DNA of 64,000 bases from Enoplosus armatus (lineage: Eukaryota > Chordata > Actinopteri > Centrarchiformes > Enoplosidae), in NCBI RefSeq assembly GCF_043641665.1, contig NC_092196.1, forward strand, positions 14,195,692 to 14,259,691, given 5' to 3'. Shown here in pieces: positions 1 through 19,500 of the stretch (positions within the stretch are counted from its first letter, which is position 1; the number at the start of each line of letters is the position of its first letter). The translations under genes were made by a program, and so were the position numbers. A model generated the notes under the pieces. The model ran no database searches. It saw only the letters and a program-made list of their open reading frames with translations, and was not told the DNA's origin.

Positions 1-135
1 AGATGTGTGCCTAATTTGAAAACTGCATGGGGACTGGTTGATAGGGATTGCAGTTATACCTGCAAAAACACTGACAATTGAAGTAGCCATTAATATTGGA
101 CCGTCAAAAGTGTAGCAAGCTGCATACAATCTTAC

Positions 136-5207
<5,072 letters not shown>

Positions 5208-5929
5208 CTGGGGAGAGAAAAATAGCATACTGTCATTAGCATGTCTATAAACACAGTCTTCAATAACATTTCACTTTGTTAACATAGTCATTAACAAAAG
5301 TGTATTGGAACCATTAACCAATACATGGTTAAGCAGACCTCTGATACACTGCAAAAGTAATAGTATCATACTAGTTTTACTTTAACCACTGTTTTAGTGT
5401 AGATTAGTGTTTTTTCTCTTCCAGCAGCCATTGTACTGTCCACCCAGATGTATTTGGTGGAGATTATTATAATGGTATCAAGTTTATTTACGAGTAAAAA
5501 CTCATGTAAATCCATCTCTCCTGATAGACTAGAGCCCTGCATCATTAAAACAAATGCACAAATTCAGGGAAGCTGGTTTAATTTATTCCCACATCAATTA
5601 TTAAACTTAAGCATGCAACATGTAGAAAATCTTAAAATAACTTATTGCTGACGCACTGGCAATCTATGGCTATTTATCTATCGAACGGCTTGTATAAAAA
5701 GGTACATCCCAAATACAATTCTAGTCAACACTTTAACCACTATTGTAAACCAGCGGACAAGTTCAGTACTAATTCTTACTGGTGGGGCTAATTTCTGTAA
5801 CTTTTATAAACAGTCTGTAGAAGAAGTGTAGGGATTTCTTGCACAAACTCTCCTACTTCCAAGGTGCATGGAGATGGGGGAAAAGTCTTAAGAGGTAAAA
5901 ACTCCAACAACACCATGTAAACTACAAGT

Positions 5930-6720
5930 GTTGCTGGAGCATTCCCCTTGCCATAAGTGAGATAAGAAGAGTCTTAGTTGACCAAGTTTTCATTGGTTGA
6001 TCAGTCACAGGAAAACAAAAACCTCAAACTCCATTCTGGAGCTGCACCTTGTTGTTAGGGCCGAGACTGAAGTATCAGGGGGACGGTTGCAGCACAGACC
6101 TTTTCTCTTATAACACTGAAGTCCAAAAGAGCAGTTGAAAAGTCCGCAGTTGAAAATCAGCCCGATCCGTTTTATCAGAGTTACAGCAGAACTTTTTTTT
6201 CACTTGTTAAGTAAAAAATACAAAAGAAGTGTTTTCTGTTTTTAAAGGAAATGTTTATTTGTCCAAGATTGTAAATGTATATCATCTGTTAGATCTACCC
6301 GTAGGCTAAGTATCAGTGAAGGCTTAATTTATTATGCATATCTCTGGTGCTAGCCAGGGTAAAGCTGACGGAGACAGGGGTGGAACTATGTTATACTCTG
6401 TTGAAATAAATTAACAAAATGTTCAGTCGCCTTGCTGGTTGTTCCGACACATTCAGAATCATTACCAATTTTGACGTTAGCATTGTCATTAACAGGTGGC
6501 TCCTACTCCTATTTTAAAAAATGATTATGGTTTTGTATTTCTCTGTAATGAAGCATAGTGTTAACAATGTTACTTAGAACTTTCTCAGCTCTGATGCAGC
6601 AAAAATATATATTTAAATAATGAAATTAATATCATAAATGTGCGACAACTAGTTGACTAATGGCTTGAACTAATGACTACTAGTCAACTAGTATAATCTT
6701 TGGTTGAGGACAGCCCCAGT
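5930..6720. repeat. Degenerate fish DNA-transposon-like repeat (hAT-like)
   Basis: The right end reads, on the minus strand, GGGCTGTCCTCAACCAAAGA followed by several ACTAGT-type blocks, and the left part has a GGGGGACGGTTGCAGCACAGA block. I recognise both as parts of a common non-autonomous fish repeat. No transposase frame is present. Outer limits are approximate and no target-site duplication could be assigned. Confidence 0.45.
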
Positions 6721-9700
6721 GATAATACACTCTGAGGTGTTCCGATACAGAAAACAGTGAAGCTGGTAGAGTGCAATAATGTCATTCACTGTACTGTACT
6801 TCACTTTACTTTAGTAAAGATACACACTTGGATTATGTTATAGTGCCCCAATTCCCAAAACTTCCTCTCAGCTTACTGATGCACATTTTAATTCAAAACA
6901 TCAACAGTGAGCTGACAGTATGGGGAACTGTGTGTGCTAGAACAAGAAATTGGACTTAAAAGTAAAAGGGAGACAACACAGTGTGTTTATCATTTGAATT
7001 TCTACTTTGCATAAAAACAATCAACACACACTGAAAGCTCACAAAAAGATCCCAATCACATGCATTTAATTATGACTTAAGATATAAAAGTTGACATTAT
7101 CTCACTACTGATATTAGTTAATTCAAAAGACAAAACAGATCTGCACTGTATTCTGAAGAGCTCAGAGGTTGTTTAGGTTTGGCTCTAGCATGTGTCTGTG
7201 TGCTTTTAGTAGATCTTTGTCTTCCCACTCTGTCTCAGGACCTGGGAGTGTTTAGGGATGTGGGCTGACAGGGGTGGAGGGTGTGGGGGAGTTAGCGTCA
7301 TCTGGCAGCTGGGGGACTGTGTGTTCCACTACGCAGCACTCAGTCCTACATAATGTCCTCTCCCAAGCAGTCAGGGACAGCACATTCAAGATACACACAA
7401 AGGCTGTTAAGACCACAACAAGGCCAAATAAAAATAGAGTGGGGAACAACAACGTTCTAGAAAATGAGCACTGATCATAAGGTTGTGTATTCAAGCCTCC
7501 ACTTGAAACAAGTCAGTCTTCTAGTCTCACACACTGAAATGCACCCCCCACAACAGGGCCTTAAAGATAAAACACACACCACTGTATATATCTGTGACTA
7601 ATCTCATTCTTGATGAGTCACTTTCTGAAAAGAGGGAAACAGTTTGCACACCACATGATCGCTGCTTTGGCCTCCCCGAGGCACTCAAACGCAGTGGAGA
7701 ATCTGACTAACTGACCAATATGTTGAATGACAACACATGAAAAGAAACAGTACTATCGGTCGAATACAGATGGTACTTTTGTGGCTGGAGGCAAAAAGAC
7801 CTCACAAATAAGACCAAAATAAACAAGCACAGAGCTTGTCTAGGCCCATAGCACAAATGTGCACCGTCCATGGCTCAATACAGCAAAACTTTAAAACTGG
7901 GTAACATTAATGAATTTATATTTCAAAGCTTTGCTGAATTGGCTTTACAAAGAGATTAAACAAATGATAATAATTTATAATAACCAGCCTTAGTCCAACA
8001 ACTTTCATCCTAACCATCTATTCAATCAGATGTCCATCAGTCAGTTTTTTTCTCCAAGTGAGGAAATAGAATATTCGCAGTTCGCATAATCCGGATGCAA
8101 TTCAAATACTTTTTTTTTTTTTTTTTAAAGCATTTGAAGATCCAATCATCACTAATTATAAAACAAATGGAATGGTCAAAGTTGTCATATTGATATTTAT
8201 GGTGTGTTGACTGATTCACAACGTCAACTCATGCATTGAGTAACATGCAAGAGACATTCCACCTTAAAAGTTGCTGGTAGCTGCCAGTGCCACCTTTGCT
8301 TAATATCATGCTAATTACAAGCACTACACCTCTGGTCCTGATGATAACGGTGAGCCAGCCAACATGGACAAAGCTGTGTGCACTATTTGAAGAAAGTTGG
8401 GGCTAATTAGGGCAACACGTTCAAATCTGTCCATTCGCACATCATCTCCGTTCAACCCACTGATATGTCAGTATCCCCCGTGGCAAAAAGTGTCATCAGG
8501 TCCTCCAGCAAAAGAAAAATCTGATATTGCTGAAGTTGAAATAAACATTATCTTATGATGTAGTTCTATGATGACAAGCATACCCAGTTTCCCTGTTACA
8601 CCACTGAAAATGTCTGAAGTCATAGCCTACGAGATTTCACTCAAAACGTCCAGCCAACTTGCAACAAATGTCATTTTGCTTGAACATTTGGCTCTTCAAA
8701 GCACCTGTCAGTAGAAAGCCCTTGTTTAGTATAAGGCAACACAAAAATAACTGACCTAGCCAAACTAGTCTAACAACATTTGGACAAGTTATCAGGAAAT
8801 CTGAAAGAAGATGAACTTAGATAACCTACTCTCATTGCTAACATGACAAGCTTGCAATCAGAACTATAAAAAGGAGAGTTTTGTTTATTATTCCATCAAT
8901 ATGCTTAACCCATTGTAATTTTTGATTAACATTAAATAATCCAATATCTTAAAAGTATTAGTGAGGACATTTTAATAACTTCAGTAAAGTCTGAAATGCT
9001 TTGACAGAACTAATGGCTTTACTAAGGTACAAGGTGGATATCTAATTGTCTCTCACAGCAAACTACAGATGAAGACTAATATGGTTTCTCAAACCAATAT
9101 GAGAATATTCTTTTTAGGCGAAACTGTACAGGATAAGGCTGGCATTGCATAATTTGATGATGACTGCAATGCACACCTGAATGTCATGATCTCTTCTCTA
9201 CATAACATGAAAATTTGTCATGCATCTTTTTGATGCATAATCTCCTCATAAGGATCACATTTCGAAGATTTTTCTGTGATAAAAAGGAAACAAAGACTTG
9301 AGAATTGTAATCTTCCAGTTGCAATCCCTCATTATTGCTATAATTGTGTACAAAATCTGGAAGGATGCTGACTTAATGGCACAAGTTGGAGGGAAGATGT
9401 TGAAGGAAATGTTTTGTGCAACTGAATCAAAGCCTACTAGGGACACAGAAAAAGCAACCCGTCTGAAGTGAGACAGCCAGAAATACAAGCAGGTACAGTA
9501 CAGATGGCTAGGGGCACCAGACAGACACATCTACAGCATTAACAGGTCCTGAGCCAGCACTACAGGAAGTCTCCCACACAGACAAAGTAAAAAAAAAAAA
9601 AAAAAGGTACCAATATGAGCCTGGTCCAGCTGGCCTCCAGTGCTGCATGGAGCAAAGTCATCATACACACACACACAAATACTGCCAGATGGTCCTCAAC

Positions 9701-10904
9701 AGCTCATTAACATCAGCGACAAGCACACTCATAATGACAGTCACTGACATAACAGCATTGCAACAACGACAAGTGTAAACAAACTTCTGGGAACACAGAG
9801 ACAGATGTAATAGATGAGGGTGCATGAACAACACCTCCTGTAGGATTCAGGCATCTGTAGTAGGAATATATCTAAAGAGGCAATACTTCCAAATGACTCA
9901 TTAGGTTTCCACTTTGTCAGACTTCCCTGCAGTCTATCTTGTGGTGCTGCTAGTAGTTTGGCCTCCCACACGCATGCACAAACACATGAATGCTCTGGTC
10001 CAACTCATCAAGTTTGTGATTTGCGTGTTCATGTTGCACACGTTGTTTTTGTTCCTATCATTCTGATATTTCTTTATCCATATTTCATGCAGAGAGAAGC
10101 CATTTGTGAAAACAATTCAGGTGCAAAACAATCCCACATCGCCTGTCATAAAGAGGGAGACAGGTTTAGCTATCAGGTTACACATTTCAATCACCTTGCA
10201 ACATGTTAACGTCATCAAGAGCATGTGTTACAACAATTATACAACAATTATTATGATGGCAGTTGGCTAACCTGGGCCTGCTAAGCTAGGCGAAAGGCAG
10301 TTGACCTCTTAACATAGTTATATTTCTGTATGACTACACAACTGTACATTGCATTATTTTGCTGGTGGGTTATAAATGCTGGAGTCAAACATTTCGCCTA
10401 TTCAGCAAGTACACAGCCTGCTCTATTGTTTTCTGTCAGATCTAGGTATTGCGGTTTGTCAAGGCATAGCCTCTCGCATAGCCTCATAGACTGTAAGTGC
10501 ATCATGTGGCAATATTACACAAGGACAGTCTACTGGCATGAATGTCATTTAGGCACTTTTACCCCAAACAGTCCCAGGGAACAACAAGCTTCAGGAGAAG
10601 AACTCAAGAGCTAAAAGCTTCTTCAGTGCATTTTTGTTTGCATTACCACTGCACCTCAGGAAACATTATCGATTATACTAAATGATTACAATGCAGCGGT
10701 TTGGTTTGCAAACATGTTGAATGGTTGTAGTTCTTTGTAATTTAAAAAATAGTACAACTGATTACTATTTGGAAAGGGAACCTGCTGAACCTGTTTTTTC
10801 TTGTTCCCTTTATGTTTTGGAGCCTTCCACACCTTCCTCGTTTAGTCCAGATTTAGACTTTTCAGTTTGATCCGTACCAAAACGAGAGGTATGAAACCTC
10901 CCCG

Positions 10905-11130
10905 GTAGGCTAGTCACGATAACTACTTTTATTGGACGATATATTGTCCCAGAAATAACTGCGATAAACAATATTATTGTCATTTTAAGACCATTCTATG
11001 CCACCGATAATAATAGCATAATAATGCAAGTACATCCTTTCAAGGAGCAATTAACTATTAATTCCTAAGAATATTCTGACATTGTGGTGGCACATGGGGA
11101 GAGGAGGAGACCAAATTATTTACTATAATT
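10905..11130. repeat. Degenerate fish interspersed repeat (GGACGATATATTGTCC type)
   Basis: Contains GGACGATATATTGTCCCAG and GCGATAAACAATATTATTG, a widely repeated motif pair in teleost genomes. Noncoding and diverged; ends uncertain. Confidence 0.5.
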
Positions 11131-11547
11131 ATTATTAGAGGGGCAACAAAATGAATCTCTTCATTAATTTTTCTCCATTCATTCAAACTGCGATATAAGG
11201 CTACCTGCTGAACTGACGCCAGCATCAGATGCACACTCGTCTACAAACCAATCAATTGCAAGTATAGGGAGACGCAGCTCACATAGGTGATGACGACAGG
11301 ATGTAGGTATGTCATATATAGTTCTTTGTGCTTGTAATGTGAAACCAAAACTAACAGGCTCAAATGTATAACAAAAATGCAAGCCTTGGTTCGGCCTGTG
11401 TGAAAAGGCAAGCCTAATGAACTTAATACCAACTGTGAAGTTTCAGTTTCGGTTTATCTCTTTTTTCCCCCCAATGGTAGTCAATTGTATAATTATCATT
11501 AAAACATGCATTACATTTAACCATCCCTAGTCTAATATTTACACAAA

Positions 11548-11645
11548 TAGGGCTGCAAATCACAATTATTTTCATTATCGATTAATCTGTCCATTATTTT
11601 TTGATTAATCTGTTAATTGTTTAGTCTATAAAATGTCAAAGTAGT
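11548..11645 (+). repeat. Fish repeat fragment beginning AGGGCTGCAAATCAC
   Basis: The run AGGGCTGCAAATCACAATTA, then ATTATCGATTAATCTG and later TCTATAAAATGTC, matches a very common teleost interspersed repeat as I remember it. About 100 bp survives. Confidence 0.55.
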
Positions 11646-13279
11646 AAATCCATGACGAAATCAAAATCACGCTTTTTGGCCTATTAGTGCTATTCAGAAC
11701 TACAAACCTCAAACCAAAATACATTATGGCTGCCAAGTCAGCACTACCTCAGGAGCAGGCACTTTTGGGTGCAGGAACTCATTTTGAAATTGAGTTATAC
11801 CTGATGTTAATGTCAATAGTGACATGATATTCATTTATATAATCATTTTGTATAAACCACTCTCAATGACGTGCTGTCCTGGTGTAAGAGCAATGTTGTC
11901 ATGTGAGACTAATCAAGTTTGCAGAAGCCCACAACAGAGGTCAATCAAGAGGTCTACTTCCTGTTGCTGCATGTCCTACATCGCTCTCAGCTCTGGAATA
12001 ACAGTTGACCTTTGACCTGGACATACATTACTGCAGCTGCTGTGGAATGTTTTCTGTTGAGGAAGTGGCTCTTGTTACTGGGATGGGGGATGCACATCTC
12101 ACACCAGGAAATCTGGTCCTGTGTGTAGCATCACTGTGACTGTTCTGCACGGAAAGGGGAGAAAACCATAATAGCAAGAGGTCTGCATCCCCCATGAAAG
12201 TAAACTATTAATCATTCATGTATGGAGATGGGGGTCGAATTCTGGCAAAAATATAGGCCTGCAGATTCCACTTGAGGCCCTCACTAAGTGTCAGAATGGT
12301 GGCTTGTGTTTTGCTTGAAAGCAAGGGAATAAATAATTAATGGGACCACGGGGACAAGGCCAAGAACACCATTCCCTGCTTATTCACCAGCTTTTCTACT
12401 CTTTCATAAAACCACCTTCAACCACTCTCCAAGGAGCAGCTCTACTCCAACGCAACTATGTCTGCCAATACACAGCAATGTATCAATTCTATTTATGCCC
12501 TTATCCATTGGTCTAATTGCACTAATGTCTTTAAATGTTTCTATTTTAGTTTTTCCTGTAGATTGGTTAGTGGATGAGGAACGTTGCAGATATTTTTTAT
12601 GAACTCAAATGGGTTCTGGGCTCATTCAGTTCCAATAAGAGAGATTTAAAAATTGTTCTGCATGTAAAAATATTGGAGGACACTTTCTCCTGGAGTACAC
12701 CAATGAAGTGAATATAGCCAAAGGACATCATCCTTCACTGAATTTCCTTATCAAATGTAGACTGATTGATCTCCATTAGGAATTGAGCGATCTAGGAAAC
12801 ATAAACTGACATTGTACAAAGTTGGTATAATACTTGTCATGTATCCCTGGGACATCAATTACCAGAGTGTATTCAGCAAATAGCTGCACTGAGCAGAGCA
12901 TAAAGAACTGTGATCAGAACCATCGATATGGGTACACCACAATATGTTTTCAATATGACAGGAGCACCCAGGTAAAAAGTGGTGTTTTGCTTTGCAGTGG
13001 CTTTGTCATCTTGTGGTCTTCTGATTTGTGTACGAGAATGCATAAGAAAAGAAGAGGCGCAGATGAAGAAAAAATAACAAGAAATTGCACTAAATGAGTG
13101 AAATCATTGATTTGGTAGGCTTTACAGCCAGTCAGAGAGCTGTCTTACACAAACTGTCTCTGCCGCTTATTCAAAATGCTTACTGTCTGCCAGTTAAGGG
13201 TAAAATAGTGCCAACAGTACCAGTCACACCAAAAGTTATGGCAATGGTCAGCCTAGGGTTGGGAGCTATGCCGGTACAT

Positions 13280-13540
13280 ATCAGAAATACTTTATTGATC
13301 CCCGGGAGGAAATTGTACATACAGTGCGATGGTAGAAATATGTCCACCGGTCAAGATTTAGTAATACCGTTTCCACCGCGGGAGCCGTCTCTGCTAAATA
13401 TTCGGGGCTGGATTCATAGTGATCTCGGAAATTCTGCTGACTCGCAAGGTAGCGTGATTTGAACAGTAGGACCAGACCGACAGTTGGTGGCGGTAATGCA
13501 ACGCCAACCGCAGCAGCAGAAGAGAGTGACAAGAAGCTTG
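13280..13540 (+). repeat. Composite fish retroposon fragments
   Basis: Two fish repeat signatures lie close together: ACTTTATTGATCCCCGGGAG near 13289 and GTTGGTGGCGGTAATGCAAC near 13483. Both are familiar from teleost retroelements. The short frames across this stretch have no recognisable protein and are probably chance. Confidence 0.5.
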
Positions 13541-16500
13541 AGAACGAGACACAAGCTGGCACAGAGGCATTATGCTTAACACGCTATACGTTGCAGTATT
13601 TTCTGAAAATCCAGGGGGCGTACAAAAGCAAACATTCTGTGAATAAGCAAGAAGTCAATGAGTGTTGGGAAGATTGTCATAACCCAACATGGCTACACAC
13701 ACTGCACTAGAGCCTGTTGTTGCTGAGGAAGAATTGATCTGTTTTTATCTATTAAATGCGGTGGCAATCTCTCTCCATGAATTCAGAGTCATTTGGCTGT
13801 CCCTGTGGTCTCACATGGAAGGGTCATAGAGGTGCTTGTAAAGGCGTACCTGCTCGGCCATTCTAGCTTCAAAGGTGTCCATGTTTAAATGAAACGCTCC
13901 GTGTTTGCACGACCAAGTGCCGCTACAACTTGCGGAGCCTTCATGTATGGAGTATGGCCCTTATGCGAGGGACACTGTGTTGAGCATACAGCCCGCTAAA
14001 GGATGACCTGGTGCATTGCTTTCTCCATTCAAAGTAGAAGAGTCCCAGTCTACTATTAGGGTAATCTTTAACAATTAGGGAGATTATTACTAGTAATTTA
14101 ACGATTCAATCTAAACATCCATAGCTGCACAACAAAGTAATGTTTTGGAAAACACCCTGCACGACGGTACAGAAATCATAAAAAACAGTATCAAGGTGAT
14201 GTACACTATTAGTATAATAATAAGCTCCCAACATTTCTCAAAACTGTACAGTGTGGGACTGAATACTGCCAAAAGGAATTCCATAATAATTCCAAGGCAC
14301 ATTAAGTATGTTGAGTTAACTATTCTTTGTCCACATTGTACCATGTGCGATTGGTCTGTTGCTACCTTATTCGAGTACCTCTGAAACTTTAACTTTAAGA
14401 AAAACAAATGTTGCTAAGGTTTCTATGGTAACACTCCTCTTCTTGACCAGTGTATTTTTATTCTTGATGGTTACAAATCCTAGTTTTGGATGCTTACCAA
14501 TTCAATAGTAACCACCCATGACCTGTGCTACATGAGTGTGGTTATAGACAAATGTAAGAGAAGTAAAACTGTACCAGTTATAAAACACAGAAAATATGGA
14601 CACCTTTGTTTACATCTATTTTATAGGTATATAAACCAGAAATTATATAATCTAACAAGATTCATTGTTTCCAATCATTCATTGCAAAGTCCAAACTTAA
14701 AGCATTGATTACAAGCACTTACTGTATGAGTCAGTGCATGAGCACACAAACTGACTCAAATAGACTAACCATGAGTCAGGCACATTATAACAGGAAAAGG
14801 CAAGAATCATGCCACCTCTTTCAAGTTAAACGTCCAGCTGGTTAGGATAAGGAAGCCAATCCCTACCAGGAATCAGGAGATATTTCTACTACTGCCACAC
14901 ACACAACCCCCTTCTTCCTCTGTAGTCCCCCTTCCCCCACACCCCCCTCTCACCAGGAGGTAGGTTCATGGCTTCTGGATGAAATCTGGATAACAATACT
15001 ATTCTCAACACAACACAGAAGACATCTAAACTAGATTGTTGTGCCCTGGGCCATGTAAAACTAGAGATAGTGCTAACCACATGATGGTCCCAAGAACCAT
15101 TACTCCAGGCTGCCTTTAATTTAACCTTCTCCTTAACTTTTTAACCATGTATTTCAATTGAAATTATTTTGTATATGTATAATGGTAAAGACTCCATTGA
15201 CTCTGTTAAATATCTGAAAACTCTGTAGGAGAGTCTATCTCACAAGATAACATTACCTTTTCACAGAGACTGAATGTGCAATTTTTTCCAGAAGGGCGTC
15301 CAGTTTTTGAAAATCCAGCAAATCGTTTGACTTGGCATGCATCTTGTAATCCATTTATGAACTCCACTAAACAGAAACCAAAAACAGGCAAAAAAGAATT
15401 ACACAGAAGTTTGTTTTCCTTTTCTCTCATCCAAAACACAGAGGGATTTTTTCTTCAGGCTCCAGTATGTATCCTAAAATCCCACAGAACACGGTGAGTA
15501 ATCCTTAGTGTAGTCCAAGCGGAGTTTGAGGGTGGCTGTTCTACAAAAAACGCCCCAGCCTGGAAACAGTGGGTTCAGGCGGGGAGGAAAAGCTGTGGAA
15601 GCCTACAGCCGGCAGGCTGTTTAGCTGTGTGAACCGGTCCTCTCTCTACCCCATCCCCCTCTCAGCAGTACAACGGCCCAGTTGCCACAGGCTCTCCGCT
15701 CCATTGTGTGTCCTCTCCAGGGCCTCCCCAACTTATATGGACACAAGCTGCAAGCTAGAAGTGTACACGGAGGAGAGGGGAAGGCGAGAGAGGGGAGAGA
15801 GGGCTCCGATAAGATCCAGGAGGAGCTCTTTATTCCTCTAGCTCGCTCTCTCACCCTCTCTCTAGCACAGGCAGACCAGCATGCAGTTACTCAACAGTAA
15901 AAATGGCTCTGCTGCTTCCTCATTCAGGGGAGCCTCAGCCCACACACCCCTCCCTCCTTCTCTCCTACGCGCTTGCTCATTCCACCCCTCCCCTCTTTCC
16001 CCATCAATAGCTTGAGGTCCTTGCTCTCTCCTCACTCTCTGTTACACCTTTAACACCCCACCCCCTTCCTGTCTTTTCCTCCGTCCATTTCATCATGCCC
16101 CACCCCCACTCACTCTCTTCCCTCAGAATGATCTTATACATGCCTTCCCCCACCAATTTAAGGAATCCCTTATCTGCACTCCATCCTCTCCTCTTATACC
16201 ACTTGCATTCATAGTGTGGCTGAAATACCCCTACACAATATAAGCTGCACAACAGTTCTTTTTTTTTTGTTGAGGAGAAAACGTCCGATATTGGGCTAGA
16301 TCAATAACAAATTCTGCAGACCCAGAAAAACCAGCAGCTCTAAATCATATTTAATTCAACCAGAGAACTTGATCAGGGTTACCACAATGACCACTTGACC
16401 AATAGGGTCAAATCCATGGGCAATGTTGTTATTGCAGAGCTGTGAGCAAACAAATTCAAATGATTGAAAATGAAATTGGTTCAATTAGAATTTTTTTTGT

Positions 16501-19500
16501 GACACCCTTAAAGCAAGCCATTTTGTATCTCATCACCACAAAGCCATATAGACATATTAAACTCACTGCACTGCGCCACCAACAACTTTCATGAAGGCAG
16601 AGGCTGCATATCGGACAGCTCAAGGCTGCAGGTAAACTAATGTGAACCATCTGGATGCAGGACATAACATAGGGCAGCTTAAGGGTCAAACTGGGGACAT
16701 GAAGGAAAAGTGATCACAGAGAATGACGGAGAGTTTGACAGAAAGAGTGCAAAAGAGTGAGACCACCCACTTCCTGTAGCAGAGCAGCCTCCAGCAAGAC
16801 GTCCTTGACTGTACAGTGACCACACAGCCCTGGCGCCAGGAAGAACAGAACTCTTTTAATCAGATGAACTGGATTATTTCCAATATTAATCTGTAATGCT
16901 TTGCTGTAGACAAATTCAACTTTGGATTGAACTGTGGCATTATGCTTTTAGTTCAGTCAGATCTTTTCAGCAGATATGACTGATAAATAATTCACATGAC
17001 TAAAAATCAATTTCTTAGTAGGTCAGGTAAATATCAAGTAACATTTTTGTACCATAATATCCAAAATAAAGATGTGCTGCCTCATAATACATACCTAATA
17101 CCTATAAAAGGAAAAAAAGGAACAGTGTGTGATGATGGTAGAATCAGGGAACATGTAGGCATAGCTGCCAGGCAGGATTCATAACTGAAGATACAATCTC
17201 AAGAGACAGATGTGACATACAGAGACCCTGTTTACTCTGCACCAATCATCCAACACGCCTGACAATAATGCCTCTTAACCCTGCTAAAGTAACACTAACA
17301 CTTTTAACCTCCTGTTCATTACTCACCAAGAGAGAACAAGGGGCAAGAAGGGCAAGCAAGAGACGACTGTTCAATGGTGAATGGGTATTTCACAACTTTA
17401 TGTAATTCCTTAAACCATAAAATATTGAATTTGAGTGTCCACCAGAGTATTATATGTACCTAATGTACACTACAAGGCAAGTTGATCATTGACCTCTCAC
17501 CTCTTAATCAATCTTGTCAAAGTCTCATGTGCATGCAAATACGCACATACCCACACAGTTTCAAGATTAGTTAGGTGTCAAACCCCCAAGAGATCAGGTA
17601 AGTAAAGAGCCATCCTGTGCCATGTATACTTGTCAGGTGACTAGTGAGTGCAATACACAATACTGGTTTTCCAAATGACACAAGCAGCAGCCAGACACAG
17701 ACATGGTCCTCATAGACCCACTTCCCTGTCCACGTGCCATATGCACCATTCCCAAAGACAATACAGCAGCTGCCAGAGTGACAGAGCTCCAACCTACGGC
17801 AATTCAAAGGAGGCCAAACCGATGGCCCTGTCACTGGAAGGGTGGTGGTAGTGGTGGGGTGGGGGGGTCGTATTCAGACACGGGGAGGGACGGATGATAC
17901 TGAGAGGAAGGGGGAAAGCGAAGGAAAGGGTTGCATTTAGACTGGGGGTTGGGTCAGACAGAGAGGCAGCAGTGCACACAGAGATGAGACTCTGCAAGAA
18001 AGTCGGAGGGAACTTCCATTAATCATCAGAGCACCGGAGCAGCTGAAATCTACAGGGACCCAGAGTGGAGAAAACAGGGTACAGGCAATTTGCCAACTTG
18101 ACATGGTGTAGTATGCACTTGCATATATTCAGTTATGTGTTGGGAAAAAAAACAATAGACAGAAGGGTGGTGAAAGAGGTACGTCATAGTAATAATGACC
18201 AAAGGCTTTTTTGTTATTTGAGAATTAACTGAATATAACAAAGAATGCTTCTGTCGTTATAAAATGTTGCTTTTTTACAAGTTATTATCAGGTTTCTTTT
18301 CATCAGCTCAGCTTGGACTTGCGACTTAAAAAATCTAAACAGAAAGCATGTGTTTGAAAGAATTGGGAATTTAGGAGGTAGGGGGGTCCAATGAAAGAAA
18401 GCTTGACATATACTAAAGACTAAAAGTGATTTTGACCATTCATTTTTAAAAGCTCTCTTGTGAGTTCTCCAACTTTATTGAAGTGCAATACTTACCAGTT
18501 CACTGGAGTACCCCTTTAAGAATCATCACACTTATTACCTATGCATTATAGAAGAGATTAAGGATTTCACTTCATTATACCTTGAACTCTACTCTTACTG
18601 AGATTTGTTTTGAGATTTTCCAACCTGAATATTTGATCTGAGCAGCATTAGGTAAGAATTGTGCAAAAATTTAGGGAGATATCAAACATTTCAGATAGCA
18701 CTTTATATAGGTATATCTTCTGAATATTTAAATTATGCTCAAATCCATCAGACAATGCCTGAAATTGCCAGGAAGTCATCATTACACAAGTCAATCTGTA
18801 GTCCTTAACGCAGCTAGAATCAATATTTTTATAATAATGTATCAAATGACAAAATGAAAGGGGTCACTCATAGCAATGAACTTACAGAGACTTATCACCC
18901 ACACCTGCAGCTGCCCTCGGCTTTACGGATCTTTATAGCGAGTTTCAGCTCATTGTTTAGCTATCCGGCCCGTGACATTACTGTTTTGGTTCACTCATAG
19001 CATCATTTTAAGCTACGGCAGATCAAAAATGCTCTAAAAACCCACTGTACACTACCTGCTCAGAACCAAACAGCAGACAGACACAGTTAGCAACTAGCTG
19101 GCAAACATGGAGCATTTAGCAACAAAAGTGTTGTTGTGTTCCCAACTTGTTTAGCAAATATATAAACGTAATATTCAAATAGTGTTTTCACTGCCCAATC
19201 CAGCATTTCCAACATACAGGCATTCACACAGGATGTTTATGTTCCTGGGCCTACTTCATGAGTGGGTGCGTTAGATCATAATTCTGAGTAAAACACAGAG
19301 AATTTTCAGTCCCTGTTCCAGACTTGATGGACTTATGTCTAAACCCTGTTTCACAAGACATGCTGTCTTATTCCATGCAGCCTAGCACTGCAGACAACAG
19401 TGGCAGTTGAGATGCAGTCAGGACCTGACCTAATAACCTGGCAACCAAGAGTATGGCTGTAATATATTTAATTTTTCAAGCTCTCTGTGATTATTCATAG

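Noticed and set aside
12834..13710. Three adjacent plus-strand ORFs of 83-122 codons in brd4 intron 1
   Set aside because: They overlap fish repeat signatures, lack recognisable domains and have no supporting gene structure.
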